DNA of 61,120 bases from Qipengyuania profundimaris. Its GTDB lineage: Bacteria > Pseudomonadota > Alphaproteobacteria > Sphingomonadales > Sphingomonadaceae. Location: positions 1-61,120 of the forward strand of contig NZ_JAVAIM010000001.1 in the NCBI RefSeq assembly GCF_030717945.1. The letters run 5' to 3'. The notes below the pieces were generated by a model that was not told the origin of the DNA, ran no database searches, and saw nothing but the letters and a program-made list of their open reading frames with translations. Below are positions 27,765 to 36,558 of the stretch, piece after piece. The translations under genes were made by a program, and so were the position numbers. The first letter of the stretch is position 1; every line of letters starts with the position of its first letter.

Positions 27765-28119
27765 CATGCCAGCCCAAGCAGGGGACGGCGTCTATCTGCC
27801 ACCAGCGCCGCAAGGGCCCGGCGGCGAGGATTCGATCGAGACCGCTGACGGTACTCGGTGCCGGCAGTCGATAAATTCGAATGGTCCCTATCTCGACGTA
27901 GGCGCCGCAGGCCAGGCAGCCAGCCCCCTGCCGCGCGACAGCGCTACGAACGGTCTCGTGTTCCTCCAGCAGGACCGGGACCGCGAGGGGCTCGTCTACA
28001 TGAGAGTGACGGTGCCGCTCGGCAAGAAGCCTACCCGGATCGACTGTTCTCGCCTCTATGAAATGGAAATCGCCCGCCTGCGTCGCGAAGTCGAAATGCT
28101 GAGAATGGCGGCCGAATAG
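27715..28119 (+). CDS. Hypothetical exported protein
   Basis: The 134-residue protein has a signal peptide ending SMPAQA and a body with one Cys pair (CRQS, DCSR). The C-terminal stretch MEIARLRREVEMLRMAAE is likely a short coiled coil. The start has a strong AGGGGGTG ribosome site. It overlaps the end of the chaperone-like gene by 50 bases in another frame, so the three genes are one unit. I do not recognise the family. Confidence 0.65.
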   Translation: MRAYVLSSALVVSLLASMPAQAGDGVYLPPAPQGPGGEDSIETADGTRCRQSINSNGPYLDVGAAGQAASPLPRDSATNGLVFLQQDRDREGLVYMRVTVPLGKKPTRIDCSRLYEMEIARLRREVEMLRMAAE

Positions 28120-28138
28120 GGCGCCACCTGCCGCATCG

Positions 28139-29161
28139 TCACTCTTCCTGTCCCGCAGGGAAAATCCCGGAAACGTCCGCATCGGTCGAAGCCGGATCGA
28201 CACAGACCTTCGCGAGAACGGGCAGATGATCGGACCCGACACTCTCGCCGATCTCGAGCGCCTCCACCTTCACGCCATCCTTCACGAAGATCTGGTCCAA
28301 AGGCCAGCCGGCAACGGCGAAGTCCGCCGGGAACGTCGCGAAACTGCCGCGCCCGGCGCGCGGGTCGCTGAAACCGCCGTCATGGACGAATTGTTGCGTG
28401 GTGCTCGACCACGGCACATCGTTGAAATCGCCGATCGCGAGCACATTGGACAGCATGTCCGGCGTGCGCGACCCGGCGCGGGCGATGTTGGCATCGCGCT
28501 GCGCGGTGCTCTCTCCGGGCAGCGGCGGGCGCGGGTGCAGGCCGATCAATTCGAACCGCGCGCCGTCGCCCATCCGCAAGGTCGCATAGAGCGTCGGTGT
28601 GTTCGAGCTGGTGTTGGCCACCATCTCGGCACGGTCGACTTGCAGCGTGGTTGCAAAAACCATACCGTATTTGTTCTCCAGCGGCCGGGTCAGCGTATAG
28701 CCGTAACGTGCGAGCTGGGGCTGCAGCGCATCGAGCCACACCTGGTTCGTCTCCATCAGCAGCAGGATGTCGGGTTGCTCCGCCTCGATCAGCCGAGCCG
28801 TCGCATCGTAGCGATCGTTCGTCTGAAGCACATTGAACGACAGTACTTTCGCGCAGCTCATCCCATCGACGTCTTCAGGCAGCGGAACCTGCGCGGGTGC
28901 GAGAAAGGTGTACGGCCACATGCGCCACAGATTGATGCCGATCACGAGGGCGCCAAGGGCCAGCACCCAGACCGTTTTCGAACGAGCGAGAAAGATTCCG
29001 GCCACCACCAGTATCGCCGCGAGATAGATCGTCGGTTCGCGCAGCGTGTCGAGCACGCGCACGGCCCCGCGATTGGTGCCCCACAAGGAAATGATCGCGG
29101 CGACTGCCAACAAAGCGAGGAGGCCGATAACGGCCTTGCCCGCGATAGATCGCGTTTTCAT
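28139..29161 (-). CDS. Membrane-anchored endonuclease/exonuclease/phosphatase (EEP) family protein
   Basis: The 340-residue protein has three N-terminal membrane helices (residues about 10-85) and then an EEP domain. The motifs SFNVLQTNDRY, DILLLMETNQVW (catalytic Glu), GDFNDVPWS and SDHLPVLAKV (catalytic Asp/His) are all present, so it should be an active metal-dependent phosphodiesterase or nuclease facing the periplasm. An in-frame ATG 72 bases upstream exists, but the ATG at 29161 begins the basic head of the first helix and has an AGGA site. The substrate is unknown. Confidence 0.87.
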   Translation of the reverse strand: MKTRSIAGKAVIGLLALLAVAAIISLWGTNRGAVRVLDTLREPTIYLAAILVVAGIFLARSKTVWVLALGALVIGINLWRMWPYTFLAPAQVPLPEDVDGMSCAKVLSFNVLQTNDRYDATARLIEAEQPDILLLMETNQVWLDALQPQLARYGYTLTRPLENKYGMVFATTLQVDRAEMVANTSSNTPTLYATLRMGDGARFELIGLHPRPPLPGESTAQRDANIARAGSRTPDMLSNVLAIGDFNDVPWSSTTQQFVHDGGFSDPRAGRGSFATFPADFAVAGWPLDQIFVKDGVKVEALEIGESVGSDHLPVLAKVCVDPASTDADVSGIFPAGQEE

Positions 29162-29262
29162 CGACTTGGTCCTGTCTTGCCCCCGGCCCCATGCATAAGG
29201 GCCGCAACAGTCATACCGTTGCAGCCCGTGCATGTTCCGTAAACGACGTTACAGGATGCGGG

Positions 29263-31500
29263 TCAACCGCCCATGCGGCTCGCTTCCGCCGCGGCCACAA
29301 CTTCGTCGGGCCAGGTCACCTGCGTTTGCGTCTGCGGGTTGAAGACGTCGCCTTCGTAGACAGCTGCCTCCGCCGCCGCGATCTCTTCAGCCGTCAGGAA
29401 CTCGCTCGGCTCGAGCGCGAAGACGTCGAGCCCGCGGCTGATCTCGGTCGCGTAGATGCGGCCCTTGTACCAGTAAGCCGACCAGTAGCCGCCGGTGACC
29501 AGCTGGTCCTCGTCCACCGGACCGCGGTCGAAATAGGCGATCTCGAACGGATTGGTGGCATCGGTGAAATCGATGATCGACAACCCGCCCTGATACCAGG
29601 CCTGCACGAAGATATCGCGGCCCGGGACCGGGATGATGGAGCCGTTGTGCGCGACGCAGTTCTCCTTGTCGCCCTGCGGCGCGGGCAGCTTGTACATGCC
29701 GCGATATTCGAGCTTGCCATTCTCGATCGCATAGAAGGCATCGGCACCCCAGTTCATCGGGTCGCCCGCCTGGCAGCGCGGCCGCCCGCCGCCGCCCCAT
29801 TCGTCGGTGAACAGCACCTTGGTACCGTCGTTGTTGAAAGTGGCCGAGTGCCAGTAGGCAAAGCCCTTGTCGGTCACGTCGTCGATACGCTGCGGCTTCA
29901 GTGGATCGGAGATGTCCATGATGATGCCGTTGCCCGAGCACGCACCGGCGGCCAGGTTCTTGGCCGGGAAGACGGTAATGTCGTGGCACTGGTTGGTGTC
30001 ATTGGTTTCCTGCGTCCGGCTGCCGTCCGGGTTCAGGCCATGGTCACCGCCGCGCCACAAGCCGGCGATCTGCCCGTCCTTGGCGAAGACGCGCGGGCTG
30101 TCGACGATGCGCGCTTTGGCAGGATCGGCCAGCGGGATCTCGATCACGTCGATGCTGAACAGCGCAGTCTCGTCGCCGGCCGTGTCGAAACAGCCGGGCA
30201 GTTCCTCGGCATCGCGGACATAGCTCGTGCCCGAGTTGTACACGATCAGGCGCGTGTCGTCGGCGCTGACGATGGAGTGCGTGTGGCTGCCGCGGCAGGT
30301 CTGCACCTGCCCGATCTGGCGCGGGCGGGTGATGTCGGAAATGTCGAATATGCGAATGCCGCGGAAGCGCTCTTCGCTGACGTTGCCGGTGACCCCCTGC
30401 AAGCCGCAATCGATCCGCGCGCGGCTGTCCTGAACGCTCATCACGAGGATATCGCCCGCGATCGAGACGTCGCCCTGCCCGCCGGGGCACACGGTCGAGC
30501 TGACCAGCGTCGGCACCCCGTCCTCGCCGAGGCGATAGGCGTTGAAGCCGTGGTAATTGCCCGCGACCATCACGTCGCCGGAGAAAGCGATGTCGGTATT
30601 GGCGAAACTCAGCAGCGAGCCGCGCTCGCCGAAGCGGGGTTCTTCTTCCTCAGGCTCGGCATCGGCTTCGGCGCTGTCGGTCGGTTCCTCGACTTCGGTA
30701 TCGGCGGCGTTCTCCTCGTCGTTCTCGATCAACGGCTGGAGCTGTGCGGGGTTGGCAGGATCGAAAAAGCCGGCAGGCTTGGGCTGCGCGGCGACGAGGC
30801 GCAGGTTGAGGATCGCCTCTTCAGCGTCGCGGAAGCCCGCGGCGAGCGTCGCGCGCGGATCGGTCGAAAGGTTCGCCGCGACCGCGTTCATCCGGTCGAT
30901 CTCCGCCTGCTGGTCGGTCACCACTTCATTGGTGAATTCGAACATCACCGGCTCGTAAGCACTGCCCGGAGCCTTGTGCAGTTCGTCGACCATATCGATC
31001 GCGCCGAGGTGGTGGGCGGTCATCAGCTTGAGGAACATGCGGTCGAATTCGGTGCCGTTGGCGGCAGCGAGCGCCTGCATCTGGCCGGGGGTGGCCATGC
31101 CTTTCATCAGGCTATGCGCGCCGTGGCCCATGTGCATCGAATGCGGGCCTTCGAGCTTCTCTCCACGCTCCTCGAGCCAGGTCGTCATGAAGCCGATCTC
31201 GTCCTTCTGGCTCGCATCGATCCTCTCGGCGATCTTGACGATGGCGTCATTGTTCGTGCGCCCTTCGACGAGATCGGCCATGGCGACGGCTTGCCGGTGG
31301 TGGACGATCATGCCCTGCATGAAGGCAACATCGGCCGGCGAGTAGGCCGTCTTCGACAGGGCGATAGCCTCGTCCTCGCCGATGACGCGCGGCGCCTCGC
31401 CCGGCGCGCCGGGCAGCACGATGGGCGCCTGCTGGGCCAGTGCGGCAGTGGAGGTCGTAAGCAGCAGGCCGGCGGCCAGCGCGCGGAGCGAATTTGTCAT
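29263..31500 (-). CDS. Secreted DUF305-LVIVD repeat fusion protein
   Basis: The 745-residue protein has a signal peptide (cut near Ala22). A DUF305 ferritin-like domain over residues about 40-225 is rich in His and Met (MIVHHRQAVAM, HSMHMGHGAHSLMKGM, LMTAHHLGAIDM). An acidic linker follows (ENDEENAADTEVEEPTDSAE). The rest is a long LVIVD-type beta-propeller (FRGIRIFDISDITRPRQIGQ, GGLSIIDFTDATNPFEIAYF). DUF305 members include copper-binding proteins, so a role in metal handling is plausible but unproven. The frame is open upstream through the next gene; the ATG at 31500 is chosen for its signal peptide and GGGGA site. Confidence 0.85.
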   Translation of the reverse strand: MTNSLRALAAGLLLTTSTAALAQQAPIVLPGAPGEAPRVIGEDEAIALSKTAYSPADVAFMQGMIVHHRQAVAMADLVEGRTNNDAIVKIAERIDASQKDEIGFMTTWLEERGEKLEGPHSMHMGHGAHSLMKGMATPGQMQALAAANGTEFDRMFLKLMTAHHLGAIDMVDELHKAPGSAYEPVMFEFTNEVVTDQQAEIDRMNAVAANLSTDPRATLAAGFRDAEEAILNLRLVAAQPKPAGFFDPANPAQLQPLIENDEENAADTEVEEPTDSAEADAEPEEEEPRFGERGSLLSFANTDIAFSGDVMVAGNYHGFNAYRLGEDGVPTLVSSTVCPGGQGDVSIAGDILVMSVQDSRARIDCGLQGVTGNVSEERFRGIRIFDISDITRPRQIGQVQTCRGSHTHSIVSADDTRLIVYNSGTSYVRDAEELPGCFDTAGDETALFSIDVIEIPLADPAKARIVDSPRVFAKDGQIAGLWRGGDHGLNPDGSRTQETNDTNQCHDITVFPAKNLAAGACSGNGIIMDISDPLKPQRIDDVTDKGFAYWHSATFNNDGTKVLFTDEWGGGGRPRCQAGDPMNWGADAFYAIENGKLEYRGMYKLPAPQGDKENCVAHNGSIIPVPGRDIFVQAWYQGGLSIIDFTDATNPFEIAYFDRGPVDEDQLVTGGYWSAYWYKGRIYATEISRGLDVFALEPSEFLTAEEIAAAEAAVYEGDVFNPQTQTQVTWPDEVVAAAEASRMGG

Positions 31501-31606
31501 GATGTGCAGTCCCCGAAGTATGAAGGTGCGATAAGCCCTTCGCGCGCGCGCAAGGTCAAGCGATTGTTCTGCGAACGGCGTTCTTGCCCTGATTAACCGT
31601 CTGGGA

Positions 31607-32899
31607 TCAACCTGATGCGAACTTGCCGCGCCGCGGGCCGAGATAGCCGAACAGATATGCGCCCACCTTGCGCATCTGGATTTCCTCGGCCCCCTCGGTG
31701 ATGCGATAGCGGCGGTGATGGCGGTAGATGTGCTCGAACGGCTTGTGCCGCGAATAGCCGATCCCGCCATGCACCTGCATCGCGCGATCCGCCGCCTCGC
31801 ACACCAGCCGGTTCGCCCAGTAATTGCACATGCTGACCTTGTCGGAGATCGTCTTCTCGATCTCTTCATGCGGCATGTTGTCCATTTCCCAGGCGGTCTT
31901 GTAGATCAGCAGGCGCAGCATCTCGCATTGGGTGGCGAGCTCGACCAGCGGGAACTGGATACCCTGGTTGCGCGCCAGCTCCTGCCCGAACGGCTTGCGT
32001 TCGCGGGCGTATTTCACGCTTTCCTCGACACAATACAGCGCTGCGCCGCAGCTGCTCGCGGCCTGGCGGATGCGGTTCTGGTGGACGAAGCTCTGCGCCA
32101 GCGAAAGGCCCCTGCCCTCGACGCCGAGAATGGCACTGTCGGGCACCCAGACGTTGTTCACGCTGAGGCGCGGGTGATCGGTGGGCATGTTGAAGGTCCA
32201 CAGCCACTCCTCGATCTCCAGCCCCTCGATCGGGTTGGGGACGAGGAAGCAGGTGATCCCGCTGGCATCGCCATCCTCGCCGGAGGTGCGGGCGAACATC
32301 GCGCAGTGGGTGGCGACATGCATGCCCGTGATCCACATCTTCTCCCCGTCGATCCGCCAGCCGTCGACTCCGTCGCGCGTTTCGCGCACCGCCTTGGTCT
32401 CCATATGCGTGGCGTCGGAGCCATGATGCGGTTCGGTGAGGCCGAAAGCGACGCGGCGCTTGCCTTCGAACCCGCCGAGGATGAATTCCTGCTTCTGTTC
32501 CTCCGTGCCCCATTGTTCGAACATCTCGACGAAGGGGAAGTTGCCGACGATGCTGTGCTCGTTCTGCAGATCGTTGTGCAGGCCTAGGCCACGCTGGGCG
32601 AAGCGATCGCGGATTACCGCCATCCAGAGGTTCGAGCCGTCCTTGCCGCCGTATTTCTTCGGCGCACTGAAGCGCCAGTGGCCGGCGGCATCGGCACGCT
32701 TGCGGGCTTCGCGCAGCAGTTCTTCCCAATCCTCGCGCGGCAGGCCGCCCTTCTCGAAATCGGTGCGCGCATATTCGCGGCGGTGGTCGAAGAAGCGGAT
32801 ATTGTCGTCCTGCTGTTCGAGCGGGATGATTTCAGTCTCGATGAAGCCGACCAGCTCCTCGTAATACTTTTCGAGATCCTCGGGGATCGTGAAGTCCAT
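31607..32899 (-). CDS. Acyl-CoA dehydrogenase family protein
   Basis: This 430-residue FAD enzyme catalyses alpha,beta-oxidation of an acyl-CoA in the cytoplasm. Family motifs are clear: FGLTEPHHGSDATHM (FAD/substrate contact), EKMWITGMHVATHCAMFART, and the C-terminal QVHGGIGYSRHKPFEHIYRH. The ATG at 32899 overlaps the stop of the upstream kinase-like gene by one base (TGATG), which fixes the start. The pair resembles animal ACAD10/11, where a kinase-like and a dehydrogenase domain are fused; here they are separate genes. Confidence 0.92.
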   Translation of the reverse strand: MDFTIPEDLEKYYEELVGFIETEIIPLEQQDDNIRFFDHRREYARTDFEKGGLPREDWEELLREARKRADAAGHWRFSAPKKYGGKDGSNLWMAVIRDRFAQRGLGLHNDLQNEHSIVGNFPFVEMFEQWGTEEQKQEFILGGFEGKRRVAFGLTEPHHGSDATHMETKAVRETRDGVDGWRIDGEKMWITGMHVATHCAMFARTSGEDGDASGITCFLVPNPIEGLEIEEWLWTFNMPTDHPRLSVNNVWVPDSAILGVEGRGLSLAQSFVHQNRIRQAASSCGAALYCVEESVKYARERKPFGQELARNQGIQFPLVELATQCEMLRLLIYKTAWEMDNMPHEEIEKTISDKVSMCNYWANRLVCEAADRAMQVHGGIGYSRHKPFEHIYRHHRRYRITEGAEEIQMRKVGAYLFGYLGPRRGKFASG

Positions 32900-34257
32900 C
32901 AGTCCTCTCCAGTCCATTTGGCGCGGGCCAGCGCGAGCATCGGGTATTTGGGCACGTCGGCCGCCAGCTTGTCGAGCGCAGAGCGGCGCAGCAGCGCGAG
33001 CAGGCCGGGCGTCGCCAGCGAGCGTTCCCCGTCCAAAAGTTCCTGCGCCAGCAGATCGTCGGCGAATTCGACATCGACCCGGTCGCCGCGCGAGATCATG
33101 CCCAGCGCATTGCGGGCGACCGCCAGCTGGAAGCGGTCGTGGCCTTCCATGCGGTCTTTGATTGTGCCGAGCCATTCGGAAACCGCCTCGGCGATCTCGC
33201 CGACGCTCGCTTCGCCCAGCGGATCGAGCTTCACGTCGCTTGGCGGCAGCGGCCGCGCCTGTTCTTCCTCCGGCGCGTCGTCTTCGAGCAGCAGCAGGAG
33301 ATCGAGTTCCTGTTCGCTGGTGCGGCGCGAGATCACCACGCGCTCCAGCATCCGGTCTTCGCCGCTGCGCCAGAAATCGGCCATGCGGATGCAGCCGAGC
33401 GCCCACCACACGGTGCGGTAGATCAGCCAGAAGCGGAAACGAGCAGCATCCAGCGACACGCCGCTTTCCGCCTCATAGGCTTCGACATAGTCTTCAAGCG
33501 AGCCGAGACCCAGCGCCGGGCGGTCGACGCGGGCGAAGCGCCAGACCGCCATGCAGCCGAAAGCGAGATCCTCGTGCCGGTCGCCGAGATGCGCCAGCTC
33601 CCAGTCGAGCACGCCGGTGAGGTGCGAATCCTCGGCCAGCAGATTGCCGAGGCGGAAATCACCATGATTGAGGACGGGCTCGACGCGCTCGGGCAGATTG
33701 TCGCGCAACCATTTGAGGCCCAGCGCGATCATCGGCCGGTCGCCGCCCGCCTCCTCGAACTGTTCGGCCAACCCTTCGACGGCCTCGGCATAGTCCATCT
33801 CGGGAACGTTGTCGGGGAGCGTCGCCGGATCGAGCGCATGGATGCGGGCCAGATCGCGGGCCACTTCGCGTAGCAGCCCGGCGGGCTCGTCCATCGCCAG
33901 GATCGCGCGCGGGTCGGGCGTGCCAGGGAGCGCGCGCATCACGAAGCCGCTGCCGATCCCGTCCTCCGGCTCAAGCACCAGAACGACTTCAGGCGCCGTC
34001 ACCCCGGCATCGAACGCCGCGCCGATGATTGCCGCTTCGCTGTCATGACCGTAGGGCCGGCCCTCCATGAACTCGAGGCTCGGCGCGCGGCGCAGGACGT
34101 AGTCTTCCCCGCCGCAGGCGAAACGCCAGCTCTCCATCGTGGCTCCGCCCGTCAGGCGCGCGAGCCCGCTGGCCTCCCCCATCCCCGCCCGTGCGAGCGC
34201 CTCGTTCAAGCCGCGCTCGATCGCGCTTCGGCTGTCATCCGTTCCCATGCAGCCCAT
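32899..34257 (-). CDS. Aminoglycoside phosphotransferase-like kinase (ACAD10/11-associated type)
   Basis: This 452-residue protein of the APH/choline kinase fold has the catalytic loop VLNHGDFRLGNLL and the metal site GVLDWELAHLGDRHEDL, both complete. The last ~130 residues form an extra helical domain. The pairing with an acyl-CoA dehydrogenase suggests a role in breakdown of hydroxylated or branched acyl substrates, as proposed for ACAD10/11, not antibiotic resistance. Start choice is open: ATG at 34257 or 34248, or a TTG at 34269; no ribosome site is clear. Confidence 0.85.
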   Translation of the reverse strand: MGCMGTDDSRSAIERGLNEALARAGMGEASGLARLTGGATMESWRFACGGEDYVLRRAPSLEFMEGRPYGHDSEAAIIGAAFDAGVTAPEVVLVLEPEDGIGSGFVMRALPGTPDPRAILAMDEPAGLLREVARDLARIHALDPATLPDNVPEMDYAEAVEGLAEQFEEAGGDRPMIALGLKWLRDNLPERVEPVLNHGDFRLGNLLAEDSHLTGVLDWELAHLGDRHEDLAFGCMAVWRFARVDRPALGLGSLEDYVEAYEAESGVSLDAARFRFWLIYRTVWWALGCIRMADFWRSGEDRMLERVVISRRTSEQELDLLLLLEDDAPEEEQARPLPPSDVKLDPLGEASVGEIAEAVSEWLGTIKDRMEGHDRFQLAVARNALGMISRGDRVDVEFADDLLAQELLDGERSLATPGLLALLRRSALDKLAADVPKYPMLALARAKWTGED

Positions 34258-34350
34258 GCTTGCAGGCAAACGCTTCGCCGCTCAAGCCCGGACCCCTCCC
34301 CGGCCTCGCTCGTTGGTGGTGCAGAACTAAAAACAGCAGGAGAAAATTCG

Positions 34351-34758
34351 ATGAAGCTACCCAACAAGGCGCATGTCGCAATCGTGGACGGCGAGAACTT
34401 TACGGTGATGCGCAATTCGGGGCAGATGTTCGAACCGAAGCTGGAGGACGCCCAGAAGCCGGATCTCACCGCGACCAACTACAGCGCCGGTGTCAAGCAC
34501 CAGGACGATATCGGTCAGGAGCATGGTCGGACGGATTTAGAAGAACTCGCCCATGGCGCGGCTGCTGCCGAATGGCTGAACGCGAAGGCCATCTCCGGCG
34601 AGATCAGCGATGTGCTCGTCATTGCCGACCCGAAGACGCTGGGCGAAATGCGGCGCCACTATCACGGCGAACTCGAAAAGAAGCTGGTCGGCGAGATCGA
34701 CAAGACGATGACGGGCGAACCCGTCGACCGGATCGAAAAGGCCATCGCCGACGCTTAG
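34351..34758 (+). CDS. Host attachment-like protein
   Basis: The 135-residue protein opens MKLPNKAHVAIVDGENFTVM and contains VLVIADPKTLGEMRRHYHGE. This is the pattern of the bacterial 'host attachment' family (PF10116), first described in plant-associated proteobacteria and related to eRF1-like domains. The start has an AGGAG site seven bases before the ATG. It is a single gene, divergent from the kinase-like gene. Despite the family name, its true role is uncertain. Confidence 0.82.
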   Translation: MKLPNKAHVAIVDGENFTVMRNSGQMFEPKLEDAQKPDLTATNYSAGVKHQDDIGQEHGRTDLEELAHGAAAAEWLNAKAISGEISDVLVIADPKTLGEMRRHYHGELEKKLVGEIDKTMTGEPVDRIEKAIADA

Positions 34759-34898
34759 CTTTCGCTCCGCATCCCGTTTGTTCCCGCGGTAGCGAATCGA
34801 TTGTCGTATTCGCGCCACTTTCTGTCGCTATATCCCTTGTTGCTGACGCTTGAGCCATCTTAAGCATCGGTAAACCACGTAAAGGGTAACAGGACGGG

Positions 34899-35921
34899 AT
34901 GCGGACAGGACTTTTCGGAAAGATTATTGCGGCCGGGGCCATCGCCTTGGCATCTCCCGCTATTGCCAACAGCGATACGCAGGCGTTCGAATCAGCCTTC
35001 GACAGGACCCTCGGGACCGAAGTTCGCGAACCTTCGTCGATGGTCGCACGCTACGAGACCGACTTTGAGCGGCAGATCGCGCGTCTCGCAGAAGGTTCAC
35101 GCGGGCGCATCGGCGTTTACGCGGTCGACCTGACGACGGGTCGGGAAGTCGGCGTTCTCGCCGACCAGCGCTTTCCGATGGCCAGCACCAGCAAGGTCGC
35201 GATCGCCGCGACCTATCTCGCAGGCGTCGATGCGGGCAAATGGAGCCTTACAAGCGAATGGCGGCTGCCACGTCCGGGCGGTGCTTACATGCCTGCATCC
35301 CGCCATATCAGCCTTATGATCAGCAAGAGCTGCAACGATTGCACCGACGCCATGCTCAATGCCGTCGGTGGCCCTGCTGCGGTGAATGCTTGGATGCAGA
35401 AGGCCGGGATCGAGGGCTTTACGCTTTCGCGCGATATCAAGACGCTGATCCGCGAAGACGGGCGAAGCGATCCGGCATCCTCGATCGACATCCGCGACAG
35501 CGCGACTCCGCGCGCGATGGGGCAACTGCTCGCGGGGATATACCAGGGCCGCTGGCTGAGCGACAATTCACGCCGCGTGCTGGTCGATGCCATGCTGGAG
35601 ACGACGACCGGCAAGCGGCGGATGCGCTCCGTCCTGCCGATGAGCGCCATGCTCGCCCACAAGACCGGGACGCTCAGCCGCACCGCGAGCGATATCGGGA
35701 TATTCCATACGCCCGATGGACGCGCGATCGCAGCTGCGATCTACGTGACCGGGCAAAGTCCTTCGATGGCGGTCGAGAACGGCAGCCGGGCGCAGAAGCT
35801 GGAAGCGCGGCGCTTGCGCGACGGGCGTATCTCCACGATCACCGATGCGCTGTATCGCGGGTTCGGGCGCGCAGCCAATGATGGCCGCGCCTGGGCCAAT
35901 GCGGAGTATGGCGGCGAGTAA
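34899..35921 (+). CDS. Class A beta-lactamase-like serine hydrolase
   Basis: The 340-residue protein has a signal peptide (cut near Ala23) and a class A beta-lactamase fold. The catalytic S96-x-x-K99 (STSK) and K255-T256-G257 (HKTGTLSRTASDIG) are present. The second motif reads S144-C145-N146 instead of SDN, and the omega loop has E186-D187 without the usual E-x-x-L-N. It could therefore be a non-canonical beta-lactamase or a peptidoglycan-linked acyl-enzyme protein with weak deacylation. It is a single gene with an AGGACGGG ribosome site and ends at a bidirectional terminator. Confidence 0.82.
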   Translation: MRTGLFGKIIAAGAIALASPAIANSDTQAFESAFDRTLGTEVREPSSMVARYETDFERQIARLAEGSRGRIGVYAVDLTTGREVGVLADQRFPMASTSKVAIAATYLAGVDAGKWSLTSEWRLPRPGGAYMPASRHISLMISKSCNDCTDAMLNAVGGPAAVNAWMQKAGIEGFTLSRDIKTLIREDGRSDPASSIDIRDSATPRAMGQLLAGIYQGRWLSDNSRRVLVDAMLETTTGKRRMRSVLPMSAMLAHKTGTLSRTASDIGIFHTPDGRAIAAAIYVTGQSPSMAVENGSRAQKLEARRLRDGRISTITDALYRGFGRAANDGRAWANAEYGGE

Positions 35922-35970
35922 GGCTCGCCAGGTCAGCTTACCGGACCTCTTCGACCATGTGTGATGACAA

Positions 35971-36007
35971 AGGAAAAGGGCGGCGCCTTGCGGCACCGCC
36001 CTTTCCT
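35971..36007. terminator. Bidirectional rho-independent terminator
   Basis: The near-perfect inverted repeat AGGAAAAGGGCGGCGCC / GGCACCGCCCTTTCCT has A-rich and T-rich ends on both sides. It serves the serine hydrolase gene on the plus strand and the acidic lipoprotein gene on the minus strand. Confidence 0.85.
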
Positions 36008-36045
36008 GTTTCGAAACGATAAACCGTTCCGAAGCGCTGGCGCGA

Positions 36046-36318
36046 TTAGTCGGCCTGTGCTTCAGCTTCGGTTTCGCCTTCGACTTCAGCTTCGACTTCA
36101 GCAGCAGCTGCGTCGGCGTCGGCAGCCATTTCTTCAGCACCGGCTTCCATTTCGGCGCCAGCAGCTTCCATGGAGTCGCCAGCGGCTTCCATGTTGGCTT
36201 CGGTGTCGGCAGCAGCCGAATCCATGGTGGTTTCAGCCGAATCTTCGGTAGCTTCCGAGCAAGCAGCGAGCGAGAGAGCAGCGGCCGAAGCGGCAGCAAC
36301 AAGAGCGATCTTACGCAT
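36046..36318 (-). CDS. Small acidic Glu/Ala/Met-rich lipoprotein
   Basis: The 90-residue protein has a lipobox (LSLAAC) and a mature part built almost only of Ala, Glu, Met and Asp in loose repeats (EAAGDSMEAAGAEMEAGAEE). This is predicted to be helical and very acidic. A GAGGAA ribosome site precedes the ATG at 36318. Small Ala/Glu-rich lipoproteins of this kind are common in sphingomonads, but their function is unknown. Confidence 0.75.
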   Translation of the reverse strand: MRKIALVAAASAAALSLAACSEATEDSAETTMDSAAADTEANMEAAGDSMEAAGAEMEAGAEEMAADADAAAAEVEAEVEGETEAEAQAD

Positions 36319-36558
36319 AATATAATTCCTCAAACAGCGAGTTTGGAGCATCGGGGCGACCCTTGGCCGACCCTCTGCGCGAGTCCCAAATCAGGCCTCA
36401 CGATGTCTAAATAAGGGCGACAATGTGGCAGCGCAAGCGATTAGCGACCAGTTTCGCCTTTTTTCTGCCTTATTTTGTCGAAAATGCCGAATTTCTGCCA
36501 TATTTTGGTAGGCGTGAAATTTCTCCCCATGCCGCAGTCACGCTGCTAAGTCGCCCCA
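36319..36558. promoter_or_regulatory. Divergent region upstream of polA with a 16-bp direct repeat
   Basis: The region is 240 bases long and AT-rich. TTTCTGCCTTATTTTG at 36462-36477 and TTTCTGCCATATTTTG at 36492-36507 are direct repeats with one mismatch, exactly 30 bases apart (about three helical turns). That arrangement suits a dimeric or cooperative DNA-binding protein. They lie 52-97 bases before the polA start. No ribosome site is obvious for polA. Confidence 0.45.

Noticed and set aside
29191..31596. An 801-codon plus-strand open frame opposite the DUF305-LVIVD gene.
   Set aside because: The minus-strand frame encodes recognisable domains with a signal peptide; this one is His/Val/Arg-rich antisense noise.
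29263..31869. Extended start for the DUF305-LVIVD protein, 123 codons further upstream.
   Set aside because: The extension is the shadow of the acyl-CoA dehydrogenase gene; a signal peptide and ribosome site mark the start at 31500.
32899..34257. Calling the phosphotransferase-like protein an aminoglycoside-resistance enzyme.
   Set aside because: Its tight overlap with an acyl-CoA dehydrogenase and its extra C-terminal domain point to acyl metabolism.
34899..35921. Calling the serine hydrolase an antibiotic-resistance gene.
   Set aside because: The second motif and omega loop differ from active class A enzymes, so resistance cannot be claimed from sequence.
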